From DASUPK01 sp963795665 (GTDB lineage: Bacteria > Actinomycetota > Thermoleophilia > Solirubrobacterales > 70-9), in NCBI GenBank assembly GCA_963795665.1, contig CAWCIP010000027.1, positions 124,001-188,000 on the forward strand: a stretch of DNA of 64,000 bases. The letters are read 5' to 3'. The position numbers were made by a program, and so were the translations under genes. The notes below the pieces were generated by a model. It was not told the origin of the DNA. It was given only the letters and a program-made list of their open reading frames with translations, and did not search any database. Shown here piece after piece: positions 33,283 through 41,948 of this stretch (positions are counted from its first letter, which is position 1; every line of letters starts with the position of its first letter).

Positions 33283-34610
33283 GAAGGCTTCTCCACCTTC
33301 CTCGTCCGCAACGCCATCTTGGCCACCCGGATGAGCTGCACGATCGGGATCCCGGAGGGGCAGGCGAAGCTGCACGACCCGCACTCGACGCAGTCGGCGG
33401 CGTGGTAGGCGACCACCTCCTCGAAGCGGCCGGCGCGCGCCAGCCGCGCCAACCGCGAGGGGTTGAGGAACTGCGGGCACGCCTCGACGCAGCGCCCGCA
33501 CTTGATGCAGGTGTACTCGGAGGGCAGCCGCGAGTCGCCCTCGGTGAAGGCGAGCAGGCCGGAAGTCCCTTTGAGCACCGGCACGTCCAGACTCGCCAGC
33601 GGCGTTCCCATCATCGGCCCGCCCATCACGACCTCACGGGTCTCGGGGTCGAGCCCGCCGCAGTGCTCGAGCACCGCGCGCACCGACGTGCCGACGGGCA
33701 CCAGGAGATTGGTCGGCCGCCCGATCCCCGGGCCGGCGACCGTCACGACGCGCTCGACCAACGGCCGCCGATGGTCGAACCAGTCCGCGATCGCGACCAT
33801 CGTCGCGACGTTGTTGACCACGATCCCGAGGTCGAGCGGCAGCTTGCCGCCCGGAACCTCGACGCCGTAGACGGCGTGGATCAGCATCTTCTCCGCGCCC
33901 TGCGGGTACTTCACGGCCAAGGGCACCACGCGCATCGCTTCGCGGTCCGCCGTCGCGCTGCGCAAGGCCGCGATCGCGTCCGGCTTGTTGATCTCGACCC
34001 CGAAGACGGTCTCGGTGACTCCCAGCCGGGCCGCGGCGATCGCCGCGCCGCGGACGACGTCGTCCGCGCGCTCGACCATGATCCGGTGGTCGGAGGTCAG
34101 AAACGGCTCGCACTCGCAACCGTTGACGACCAGTCGCTCCACCTTGCGTCCTTCCGGGAGCCGGTACTTGACGTGAGTCGGGAACGCCGCGCCGCCCATG
34201 CCGACCAGCCCCGCCCGCTGCAGCTCGGCGACGAACTCGTCGCCGGTCAGCGCCAGCGGGTCGAGGGCGTGGTCGCCGTCGAGGCGTTGCGCGGAGAGCG
34301 GGTCGATGGCGATCTCGATCGCCTCGGAGAGCCGGCCCGCAGGGTGCGGGCGGGGCGCGATGGCGACCACCTGCCCGGTCACCGGCGCGTGGAGGGTCGT
34401 CGAGACGAAGCCGTCCGGCTCGGCCACGACCTGGCCGCGCTCGACCCGGTCGCCGACCGCGACCACCGGGCGCGCAGGCGCGCCGGTGTGCTGCGACAGC
34501 GGCAACACGTAGCGGTCCACGAACGGCATCCGCTCGACCGGGAGGTGCTCCGTCGCCTCCTTGCTCGCCCGCGGATGGATGCCGTGGCGGAACGTGCGCC
34601 CGAGGGTCAC
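33279..34610 (-). CDS. rnfC: Rnf electron transport complex subunit RnfC (NADH/FMN and iron-sulfur)
   Basis: Peripheral subunit that exchanges electrons with NAD. The 443-residue protein shows the N-terminal barrel-sandwich part, the NADH/FMN-binding region (GLVGMGGAAFPTHVKYRLPE, VVNGCECEPFLTSDH), the SLBB domain, and two 4Fe-4S motifs near the end (CIKCGRCVEACP and CVECGSCSFACP). It is compact compared with the long E. coli form, like those of clostridia and other anaerobes. GTG 34610 overlaps the stop of the large POR-like gene upstream. Confidence 0.94.
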   Translation of the reverse strand: MTLGRTFRHGIHPRASKEATEHLPVERMPFVDRYVLPLSQHTGAPARPVVAVGDRVERGQVVAEPDGFVSTTLHAPVTGQVVAIAPRPHPAGRLSEAIEIAIDPLSAQRLDGDHALDPLALTGDEFVAELQRAGLVGMGGAAFPTHVKYRLPEGRKVERLVVNGCECEPFLTSDHRIMVERADDVVRGAAIAAARLGVTETVFGVEINKPDAIAALRSATADREAMRVVPLAVKYPQGAEKMLIHAVYGVEVPGGKLPLDLGIVVNNVATMVAIADWFDHRRPLVERVVTVAGPGIGRPTNLLVPVGTSVRAVLEHCGGLDPETREVVMGGPMMGTPLASLDVPVLKGTSGLLAFTEGDSRLPSEYTCIKCGRCVEACPQFLNPSRLARLARAGRFEEVVAYHAADCVECGSCSFACPSGIPIVQLIRVAKMALRTRKVEKPS

Positions 34611-37600
34611 GGGACCTCCCGCGCCTCCGGCGGCTCCGCTGGCTCCGGTGGCTCCGGTGGCTCCAACGGCTGAGCTGGCTGCGATGACCGGGACCGGTGG
34701 CGGGCGGCCAGCTCGAGCAGTCGCTCGCGCGCGGCGGCCGCCAGGCGCCGGCGCGTCTCGTGCTCGAGGCCGGCGAGCTCGTCGCGGTGCCGGAGCTCCG
34801 CTTCGGCGAGCTCGGCGGCGTGGCGCCGCTCGATCTCGGCGGCTTCGGCGGAGGGGTCGACCCGGGGGGCGGCAGCGGCGGGGTGGACTGCCGCGACGCG
34901 GCAGCCGAGGGGGAACTCACGGGCCTCCACCACCCCCCGGGCACGACCTTGAATCTCCGTCGGACGAATTCCTTCGCGCTCCGGGCTCGGCGCCAGGACG
35001 CGGATCAACGCTCCTCCGGAGCGCGCGGCGAAGGCGACCGCTGCTGCGTCCAGCGGCTCTCCGGCGGCGACCGTCGCGTGCGCGACGATCCCGGCGGGAA
35101 CCGCGAAGGCGAGCGCCGAGTACGCCGAGGGCTCCGAGCCCGCGACCGGCAGCGGCACCAGCGACACGACCGCGACCGGCAGCTCGCCGGCGGTCAGCCG
35201 CAGCAGCTCCGCCGCCGCGAGCGGCTCCGCCGTCTCGTCGATCAGCACCGCGACCGGCGTCGCCAGGGCTCGCTCCTCCTCGCTCAGGTCCTCCCAGGCG
35301 AGCCCGGTGAGAGCGTCGGCGAGGGCCACCGCTTCGCCCGGCCGCTCGAGCTCGACCGCGGCGCGGCGCAGCACGCTCGCCTCGGCCACGGCCCGATCCG
35401 CCTCGGCGAGGGCGAGTCCGCGCGCCAGCTCCAGGGCCGACCCGACGGCGACCGTCGCCGGAACGCCGAACGGGTTGTCGGGGAAGCGCCGCGCCCAGTC
35501 CAGGGCCGGTCCGCGGCCGACCACCACCGAGACCGGCGCACGGCCGCTACCGGACTCGCCGGAATGCAGCTTCTGTCGCAGGTCTCCCACGGCCCGCGCC
35601 ACCTCGACCAGGCGGCGCAGCCGGGGCACGTCGACCCGCTCGCCCTCGACCGCGCCGGTCAGCCGCGCGACGACGTCGGCCAGGTCCGCGGTGGGGCGTT
35701 CGACCTCGTCGAGACCGCGCGCGAGCGCCCCGAGGTCGCGGTCCGGAACGGCGCCGGCGAGAGCTTCGTGGATCGCCGCGGTCAGCCGCTCCGCCGTCTC
35801 GTCGATCGCGGCGACGACGCCGCTCCGGCGCGCTGCGAGATGGAAGGCCAGCGTGCCGAGCGCCTGGCGCGCCGCCAGGCGCGGACCCGAGCCCGCCTCG
35901 GCGCCGTCGAAGCCGGCGAGGGGACGCCGCGCCGCTTCGGCGAGCAGCGCCCCGGCCAGGGCGCCGACGCGCGCGTCGGCGCGGGCCCGTTCCACGGTGG
36001 CCGGCGCGGTCGGCGGCAGCGCCGCGACCGCCGCTGCGGCCCGGCGCCCGAGCTCGACGCGCTCGGCGCTGGTGGCCCGCGCGGTCAGCGCGCCCGGCGC
36101 GCAGGCCGCGACGCAGATGCCGCAGCCGGTGCAACGGTCGGGGTCGAGGGCCAGGGTCGCGAGCTCGCCGCCGCCGCGCGCCGCGCGCTCGGGCTCGCCG
36201 TGGAAGACCTCGGTCGCGATCAGCGCGAGCGGTCCCAGCGCGGCGATCAGCGCCGACCGCGCGGCGTCGAGCCCCTGCCTGCGCTCCTCCGGAACGCGGG
36301 CGTCGGCCACCACGGCGGCCACGGCGTGGTCCAGCAGCTCGGCCGCCGCGCCACCGCGCACTTCGCCGGTGCGCTCGCTCACCCGGGCCGCGATGCGGGA
36401 ACCGAACCGGCGCAGCGGCTCCACGCTGCGCCCGGCGCGTTCGAAGGCGTGCTCGAGCAGGGCGGTGGGCGACAGGACCCGCACTTCGATCGCCGAGTGC
36501 GGACACAGCGTCCAGCACTCGCCGCAGCCCGTGCAGCGCGAGGCGTCGAGCTCGGGCAGCTCCGCGGCGCGCGCCCCCAGGGGCGCCGAGCATGCGGGCA
36601 GCGCGAGCACCGCCAGGGTCGGGTCGGGCAGGATGCGCCCGCCCAGTCCCTCGGCCGCGGGCCGGCCCGCCAGGTCGTAGAAGCGGGCCGGGTCGCCGAG
36701 TCCCTCCCCTTCGCGCGGCGCGGCGAGGGTCTGCGCCAGCGCCAGCGGGACGGCCGCAGACGCCTGCGGCGCCGCCGCCGTGACGGCGGTTCGCGGCGCC
36801 ATGAGGACCCGCTCCAGCTCTTCGAATCCGGACGCCAGGGCGTCGAGCCGCCGCTCCCGCTCCTCGACCGGAACGGCCAGGAGCTGATTCTCGCGCTCGG
36901 CGCGCAGACGGCGGACCTTGAGCTCCCCGGCGCCGCGGCGGCCGAACGCGGCGATCAGCCGGCCCAGCCAGCGCTCGTGGCGCAGCGCCTCCGGCTCCGC
37001 CGCCTGCGCGCCCAGCCCGAGGATCTCGATCTCCCGCGCAGCGGCGCGCTCCAGGACGCGAGGTGGCAGGGCGGGGAGCGGCTGCGCGGCGAGCAGGGTG
37101 CCGCCCGGCGCGAGCGCCGGCCATTCGGCGGCGCCGGGATCGAGCAGGGCGACGACGTCCGCCGGCAGTCCGTCTCCCGGCTCGGCGACGACTTCGGTCG
37201 ACCAGACGATCCGACGCAGCGATTCGCGGCCGGCGGCAGCCGGCTCGACGGCCCGACAGCGCAGATGACCCCCCGCCAGGCCGTGGATCAGCCGCGCCAG
37301 GTCGGGCGCGAGAGTTCCGCCTCCCGGAGCGCCGACGATCACCAGGGTCCTGGAGCCCGGGGGGCGCGGATCGACGGTGCCGGCATCCGCCCGGACCGCG
37401 AGAGCGTCGAGCCCGGGAGCCTCGCGCGCCAGCTCGTCGTGGAGCGCCCGGCGCCGCGGCCCCTCCGGGTCGGTGGCTCCGCCCGCCAGACCCAGCACGA
37501 CCTTCGTCCGCCCGCTCGCCGCGAGATCCCGGCACGCCGCCGCCAGCTCGCCGCCGCGCACCGACACCCCGTCACCCGCGACTTCGAGCGTCGCCAGGTC

Positions 37601-38686
37601 CACCGCGCGCGGAGTCGCCGCCAGCGCGCGCGCCACCGCGGCGCCGAGCGGTCCTTCACCGGTGCCTTCGCCGACGCGCTCGAGCACGGCCAGGCGCGGG
37701 CACGACGCGGCGAGCTCGCCGAGCTCGGCGCCGGGGAACGGCGACCAGCGATGGATACCGAAGACCGCCACCCGGAGGCCGCCGTCGCGCAGCTGCTCGG
37801 CCACGGCGGTCGCGGTCTCGGCCAACGGGCCCGCCGCCACCAGTCCGAGGTCGGGGCGCGAAAGTCGACGGCCGACGAGCGCCGGCAGAGCCCGGCCGGT
37901 GGCCGCCGTTGCCGCGGCCAGCGCCGTCTCGAGGTGCGCCGCGAGCGTCGAGCCGAACAGGACCTCCGCGGCGGCGCGGCTCGGCGCCGCGCCCCACGCT
38001 CCCGGCTCACCGCCGAGCCGCAGGGAGCGCCCGGCGTCGTGCCAGCGGGGCACCCGTCGCCGGTGGCGCCCGAACAGCGCCTCCTGCGCCGGGCCGGCGG
38101 AGTGGACCTCGTCGGCCGGGTGACCGAGGTGACGCGCCAGCGGGGAGGGCTCGGGAAGCCAGGCCTCCTGCACCGCTTCGGCGAGCCCTGGCCCGTCGAG
38201 CACGACCACGGCCAGGCCCAGCGCGTCCTCGACGAAGCGGCGCAGCGCGACCGCCAGGTCCACCGCCTCCGCCACGGAGGCCGGGACCCAGGTGGTCGCT
38301 CCCGCCGCGGCCGCCGCGCGCGCGGCGCGCAGGCTCCCGACGGCGTAGACCAGCAGGGGCGCCCGGCGCGCCACGGCTTCGGCGAGCTCGAGACGCCCCG
38401 AGTCGAGCTCCTCGGCGGCGACGAAGAGGGCGACGCGTTCTCCCCCCAGCGCCAGGCCGAGCGCGGTGCCGAGGCCTCCGGTCTCGGCGTCGGCGAGCTC
38501 CGGTCGAGCGCCCGGACCCGGGCCGGCGACGAGGCGCGCTCCGGCGCGGCGCTCGACAGCGACCAGGGCTTCCAGCCCGCTGCCTGCGATGGCCTTGCCG
38601 GGATCGGGTGGCGGGTGGCTGCCACCCCCGGCGAGAATTCGCCGGACGATTCCACGCACACCGGCCTCGCGCTCAGGCATGGGCAC
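34607..38686 (-). CDS. 1,359-residue POR-like iron-sulfur protein in the rnf operon
   Basis: A giant cytosolic protein built from pyruvate:ferredoxin oxidoreductase (POR) parts. In order: a POR domain-I-like pyrimidine fold (about 35-190: GLEALVAVERRAG, ADAETGGLGTALGLALGG), domain II (LGLVAAGPLAETATAVAEQL, HRWSPFPGAELGELAASCPR), a gamma domain (RTLVIVGAPGGGTLAPDLAR), a linker, two widely spaced 4Fe-4S motifs (CTGCGECWTLCP near 716 and CTGCGICVAACAPG near 851) with a helical insert, a second helical block, and a degenerate POR beta-like domain (1,100-1,300) without the GDG thiamine motif. It ends in a coiled coil and a PPEPPEPAEPPE tail from 9-bp repeats. The start ATG 38686 overlaps rnfB by 14 bases (38680 is the alternative). 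It is probably an electron-carrying scaffold between Kor and Rnf; that role is inference. Confidence 0.75.
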   Translation of the reverse strand: MPMPEREAGVRGIVRRILAGGGSHPPPDPGKAIAGSGLEALVAVERRAGARLVAGPGPGARPELADAETGGLGTALGLALGGERVALFVAAEELDSGRLELAEAVARRAPLLVYAVGSLRAARAAAAAGATTWVPASVAEAVDLAVALRRFVEDALGLAVVVLDGPGLAEAVQEAWLPEPSPLARHLGHPADEVHSAGPAQEALFGRHRRRVPRWHDAGRSLRLGGEPGAWGAAPSRAAAEVLFGSTLAAHLETALAAATAATGRALPALVGRRLSRPDLGLVAAGPLAETATAVAEQLRDGGLRVAVFGIHRWSPFPGAELGELAASCPRLAVLERVGEGTGEGPLGAAVARALAATPRAVDLATLEVAGDGVSVRGGELAAACRDLAASGRTKVVLGLAGGATDPEGPRRRALHDELAREAPGLDALAVRADAGTVDPRPPGSRTLVIVGAPGGGTLAPDLARLIHGLAGGHLRCRAVEPAAAGRESLRRIVWSTEVVAEPGDGLPADVVALLDPGAAEWPALAPGGTLLAAQPLPALPPRVLERAAAREIEILGLGAQAAEPEALRHERWLGRLIAAFGRRGAGELKVRRLRAERENQLLAVPVEERERRLDALASGFEELERVLMAPRTAVTAAAPQASAAVPLALAQTLAAPREGEGLGDPARFYDLAGRPAAEGLGGRILPDPTLAVLALPACSAPLGARAAELPELDASRCTGCGECWTLCPHSAIEVRVLSPTALLEHAFERAGRSVEPLRRFGSRIAARVSERTGEVRGGAAAELLDHAVAAVVADARVPEERRQGLDAARSALIAALGPLALIATEVFHGEPERAARGGGELATLALDPDRCTGCGICVAACAPGALTARATSAERVELGRRAAAAVAALPPTAPATVERARADARVGALAGALLAEAARRPLAGFDGAEAGSGPRLAARQALGTLAFHLAARRSGVVAAIDETAERLTAAIHEALAGAVPDRDLGALARGLDEVERPTADLADVVARLTGAVEGERVDVPRLRRLVEVARAVGDLRQKLHSGESGSGRAPVSVVVGRGPALDWARRFPDNPFGVPATVAVGSALELARGLALAEADRAVAEASVLRRAAVELERPGEAVALADALTGLAWEDLSEEERALATPVAVLIDETAEPLAAAELLRLTAGELPVAVVSLVPLPVAGSEPSAYSALAFAVPAGIVAHATVAAGEPLDAAAVAFAARSGGALIRVLAPSPEREGIRPTEIQGRARGVVEAREFPLGCRVAAVHPAAAAPRVDPSAEAAEIERRHAAELAEAELRHRDELAGLEHETRRRLAAAARERLLELAARHRSRSSQPAQPLEPPEPPEPAEPPEAREVP
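34618..34668 (-). repeat. 9-bp tandem repeats coding the Pro-Glu tail of the large POR-like protein
   Basis: On the minus strand GAGCCACCG, GAGCCACCG, GAGCCAGCG and GAGCCGCCG follow in frame and code the repeating Glu-Pro-Pro tail. The GAGCCA core is the same as in the promoter repeats at 4692-4727. Confidence 0.6.
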
Positions 38687-39521
38687 TCCTCGGCGCCTGC
38701 GCTTCGTCCTCGACGAACTGGTCCGCGGCGACCCACCGGATCGCCCCGGTCGGACAGCGGAAGGTGGCTCGTGGCTCGGCCGGACCTCCCGCGGCGTAGT
38801 CGACGACCGGCAGGTTGCCGACCATCGTGATCAGGCCCGGCGCCGCGTCGGCCGCGCAGCGTCCGCAGGCGTCGCAGGCCGCGCTGCACAGGCTCCGCGC
38901 CGCCTCGGCGGCGAGCGGCGCGCGGCACTGGACCACGAGCCGGTGCGCGACCGGCATCAGGTCGATCAGGTCCCGCGGGCAGGCTTCGATGCAGTCGCCG
39001 CACGCCGTGCACCGGTCGACGTCCACCACCGGCAGGCGCCACGCGTTCATCCTCATGGCGTCGAAGGTGCAGGAGCGGACGCAGTCCGCCAGACCCAGGC
39101 ACCCCCACGAGCACTCCAGCCCGCCGCCGCCGACCAGATGCGCCGCCCGGCAGCTGTCGAACCCCTCGTAGTCGGCCAGCTGACGCGCGCGTCCGAGCCC
39201 GCCGCCACAATGCACCCGGGCCACCCGCTTCTCCGCCGCGCCGATCTCGACGCCGAGGTAGTCGGCGATCTGCTCGAGTCCCGTTGCCGAGGAGACCGTG
39301 CACCTCGAAGGCGGCTCCGACCCCGACACGATCCGCTCGGCCAGGCCACGACAGCCGGGCTGTCCACAGGCGCCGCAATTGGAGCCCGGTAGCAGCTTCT
39401 CGACCGCGTCGATGCGCGGATCCTCGTCGACCTTGAGGTAACGGTTGGCCAGCGCCAGCAGCAGGCCGAAGAAGAGGCCGAGTCCGGCGAGGATCGCGGC
39501 GGCGGCGAGGATGCTCGACAA
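38673..39521 (-). CDS. rnfB: Rnf electron transport complex subunit RnfB (ferredoxin-accepting)
   Basis: Membrane-anchored iron-sulfur subunit that takes electrons from ferredoxin. The 282-residue protein begins with one hydrophobic helix (LAAAAILAGLGLFFGLLLAL), then the RnfB-type cluster (LLPGSNCGACGQPGCRGLA), a Cys-rich block (CSWGCLGLADCVRSCTF), a ferredoxin motif CTACGDCIEACPRD, a further cluster CSAACDACGRCA and a C-terminal RCPTGAI. It has more clusters than the 190-residue E. coli form. TTG 39521 is chosen because GGAGAG lies eight bases upstream and the hydrophobic helix follows at once. It is placed between the two POR-like giants and away from rnfCDGEA, an unusual order. Confidence 0.9.
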   Translation of the reverse strand: MSSILAAAAILAGLGLFFGLLLALANRYLKVDEDPRIDAVEKLLPGSNCGACGQPGCRGLAERIVSGSEPPSRCTVSSATGLEQIADYLGVEIGAAEKRVARVHCGGGLGRARQLADYEGFDSCRAAHLVGGGGLECSWGCLGLADCVRSCTFDAMRMNAWRLPVVDVDRCTACGDCIEACPRDLIDLMPVAHRLVVQCRAPLAAEAARSLCSAACDACGRCAADAAPGLITMVGNLPVVDYAAGGPAEPRATFRCPTGAIRWVAADQFVEDEAQAPRSAHA

Positions 39522-39541
39522 GGAGGTGCTCTCCGCGCGCC

Positions 39542-41929
39542 TCAGGCGAACTTGCGCGCCCGCTCGACCCAGGCGGCCAGCTCGGGCTCGCTCGGGTCCC
39601 ACGGCGTGCCCGGGTGGATGATCTTGGCGGTGCACGCCTCGGCGGCGAGCACCAGGTCGTGGAACGATCCGCCGCGGGCGTTCTTGACGAACGCCTGCTT
39701 GTCGCCGTTGTAGGCGAAGATGGCCGGGAACTTGCGCGTGCACTCGTCGCACGACGTGCACATCGCGGTGTCCACCCAGGCCTCTTCGGCGGTCTCGGCC
39801 GGAGCGACCGCCGGCGCCGCGGACGCGGCCGCTTCGGTCGCGGCGGTCGCGGTGGTCGGCGCCGGCGTGGCCGCGAGGGACGCCGGCGAGCGTGCGGCGC
39901 GCGGCGCCGCCGCGGCTCTTCCGCCGAGCTCCGGCTCGACCTCGAACAGCGCCGCCACGATCCGGTCCACGGCACCGGCGTCGGCCTCGGCGCGCAGTTG
40001 CTCGAGCTCGGCCGCATGACGCGCCTCGAGCTCGGTCCGTTCCCGCTGCGCCTTGGCGGCGGCCTCCGAACGGGCTTGGGCGACCGCCTGGTCGACGTAC
40101 TCGTTGCGCACCCCCGCGAGCTCCTCGAGCGAGCGCCAGAAGGCGAGCCGGTCGCGCGCGGCCAGGGCGAGCGTCCGCGAGACGACCAGCGGGACGAGGG
40201 AGCCGTCGCCGCCCGACGACCAGACGATCGGCAGCCGGCGCGAACCTCCCTCGGCGTCCAGGCCCAACCACTCGGCCAGGCCGACCAGGTCGCCGTCGGC
40301 CACGACCGCGGGTGCGAAGTGCAGGCGCCAGGCGGGGTCGAGCAGCGCCGCGTCGCCGAAGGTGAACGCCACTTCCCGCGGCGCGCCCGCTGCCTCCGCG
40401 CCCTCGGGCAACGCCTCGCTCGGCCAGTCCGCGGCCGGTTCGGGGTTGGCCTCGAATCCCATCCTCCGCGCCCAGCTCGTGCCCGCCTCCGGGTCGTACC
40501 AGAACAGCGGCGTGGCGCGGCCGGAGAGCCGTGCCGAGGCGACCAGCCAGGGATCGAGGTCGGGCGGCGCCGAAACCGGCGCGTCGACGACGTGGAGCGC
40601 GGTCCGCGACCCGGAGAGCGCGCGGGCGAAGCCGGCGGCCAGAGCCTGCGGACGGGCAACCGAGCCCTGATGGACGAACGCCTCGCGATGACCGATGCCG
40701 AGGTAGGCGGGCTCGAAACGGAAGCCTCCGGCCTCGGGCTCGACCGCGTCGCTGCCCCGTGTCAGCAGGACCTGGACCGGACGCCCGGACAGCAGCAGCC
40801 GCGACAGCGACGGCAGCTGTCCCGCCAGCAGATCGGCTTCGCGGGCCAGCACCAGGACCGGCGGCACCAGCGCCAGCTCCGCTTTCGTGAAGGCGCGCCA
40901 GTCCAGCCGCTCGAGCCCGGGTTCGTGGCGCTCCGGTTCGAAGGCGCCCGCGGTCTCGAGCCGCACCCGGCGGGCGGCGCGAGCGAGCACGGCGACCGCC
41001 GCCGCGGCGTCGTCGAACGCCGCGTAGGCAGCCGCGCAGGGATCGTCGGCGTGCAGGACCCGGCCGCCGAGCTCGCGGACGTCGACTCCGGTGGGGAGCA
41101 CCCAGAGGGGATCGGCCGGCGCCGCCTCGAAGCCGAGCAGGTGCTCACGCGCCGCTTCCAGCCGTTGCCGGCGCTCCTCGGCCAGCGGATCGCCGGAGCG
41201 GCGGTGCGCGACGACGCCGCCCAGCCGGCCGGCGTCGAGGAAGCGCGAGCCGAGGGCTCCCAGCCGGCCTGCCCGGTCGCTTTCGGACACCGCCCCCGGA
41301 CGCCGGACGAGGTCGGACTCGAGGAAGACCGAGGCGGTCGCGGCGAGCTCCTGCGCCTCGCCGGCGAACGCGGCCCGCGCCTTGCGCAGACGCCGCCACG
41401 CCGCCGCCAGCAGCAGGGCGTGCGGCGCTCTCGGAGTGAACGCGATCAGCGACGCCCCGGCGGACAGCCCGGAAACCAGCGCCGCGGCCCCTTCGAGGGT
41501 CGCTTCGCGCTCTCCGGCCGGCAGCTCGAGCTCGTCCGCCATCCGTGCCACCGCCGCCACCACGACGGCGCGGGCGCCCTGGACCGTATCGGTCTCGAAG
41601 GCCTTCGCGACGATGCTCTCCAGCCGGTCCCGGTTGTCCTCGAGCGTCCTCACGCCGGTCGCCGGGAGCGCGCTCTCGAGCCACTCCCCGAGCGGCCGGC
41701 CGAAGACCTCGCCGGCGCCTTCGGCGTCGACGAGCAGCGGCCAACCGCCGCGCACGGCAACCCCGCGCAGACCGTGCAGGGCCGCGGGCAGGACACCTTC
41801 GGGCAGCGCGGCGCGCGAAGCCTCCGGATCGCCGAGGTGGAAGCGCCGGAGCTGCTCGAGCCGGGCGCGGACGAGCGTCTCGTCCGGCGGTGCGGAGCCT
41901 CCGGCGGGCAGCGGACAGGTCTCGTTCAC
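39542..41929 (-). CDS. 795-residue degenerate POR-like protein with C-terminal ferredoxin domain
   Basis: A cytosolic protein that begins with a helical region, then a domain resembling the thiamine-binding beta part of POR (LALVPPVLVLAREADLLAGQ, YLGIGHREAFVHQGSVARPQ, ALHVVDAPV), but without the GDGx(n)N cofactor motif. There follow a long coiled coil (QRERTELEARHAAELEQLRA), an Ala/Pro/Thr linker and a compact ferredoxin-like end with CTSCDECTRKFP (near 722), a fourth Cys in LAAEACTAKIIHPGTPWDP, so one 4Fe-4S cluster. GTG 41929 has GGGGGAGG eight bases upstream and is 20 bases after korB. It appears paralogous in part to the 1,359-residue protein. A ferredoxin-bearing adaptor for Kor is the best guess. 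Confidence 0.7.
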   Translation of the reverse strand: MNETCPLPAGGSAPPDETLVRARLEQLRRFHLGDPEASRAALPEGVLPAALHGLRGVAVRGGWPLLVDAEGAGEVFGRPLGEWLESALPATGVRTLEDNRDRLESIVAKAFETDTVQGARAVVVAAVARMADELELPAGEREATLEGAAALVSGLSAGASLIAFTPRAPHALLLAAAWRRLRKARAAFAGEAQELAATASVFLESDLVRRPGAVSESDRAGRLGALGSRFLDAGRLGGVVAHRRSGDPLAEERRQRLEAAREHLLGFEAAPADPLWVLPTGVDVRELGGRVLHADDPCAAAYAAFDDAAAAVAVLARAARRVRLETAGAFEPERHEPGLERLDWRAFTKAELALVPPVLVLAREADLLAGQLPSLSRLLLSGRPVQVLLTRGSDAVEPEAGGFRFEPAYLGIGHREAFVHQGSVARPQALAAGFARALSGSRTALHVVDAPVSAPPDLDPWLVASARLSGRATPLFWYDPEAGTSWARRMGFEANPEPAADWPSEALPEGAEAAGAPREVAFTFGDAALLDPAWRLHFAPAVVADGDLVGLAEWLGLDAEGGSRRLPIVWSSGGDGSLVPLVVSRTLALAARDRLAFWRSLEELAGVRNEYVDQAVAQARSEAAAKAQRERTELEARHAAELEQLRAEADAGAVDRIVAALFEVEPELGGRAAAAPRAARSPASLAATPAPTTATAATEAAASAAPAVAPAETAEEAWVDTAMCTSCDECTRKFPAIFAYNGDKQAFVKNARGGSFHDLVLAAEACTAKIIHPGTPWDPSEPELAAWVERARKFA

Positions 41930-41948
41930 TTCCGGTACCTCCCCCAAG

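Noticed and set aside
34697..38830. A 1,377-codon plus-strand frame opposite the 1,359-aa POR-like gene
   Set aside because: The composition (Gln/Arg/Gly-rich, no motifs) is that of antisense GC-rich sequence; the minus frame has clear Fe-S motifs and operon overlaps.
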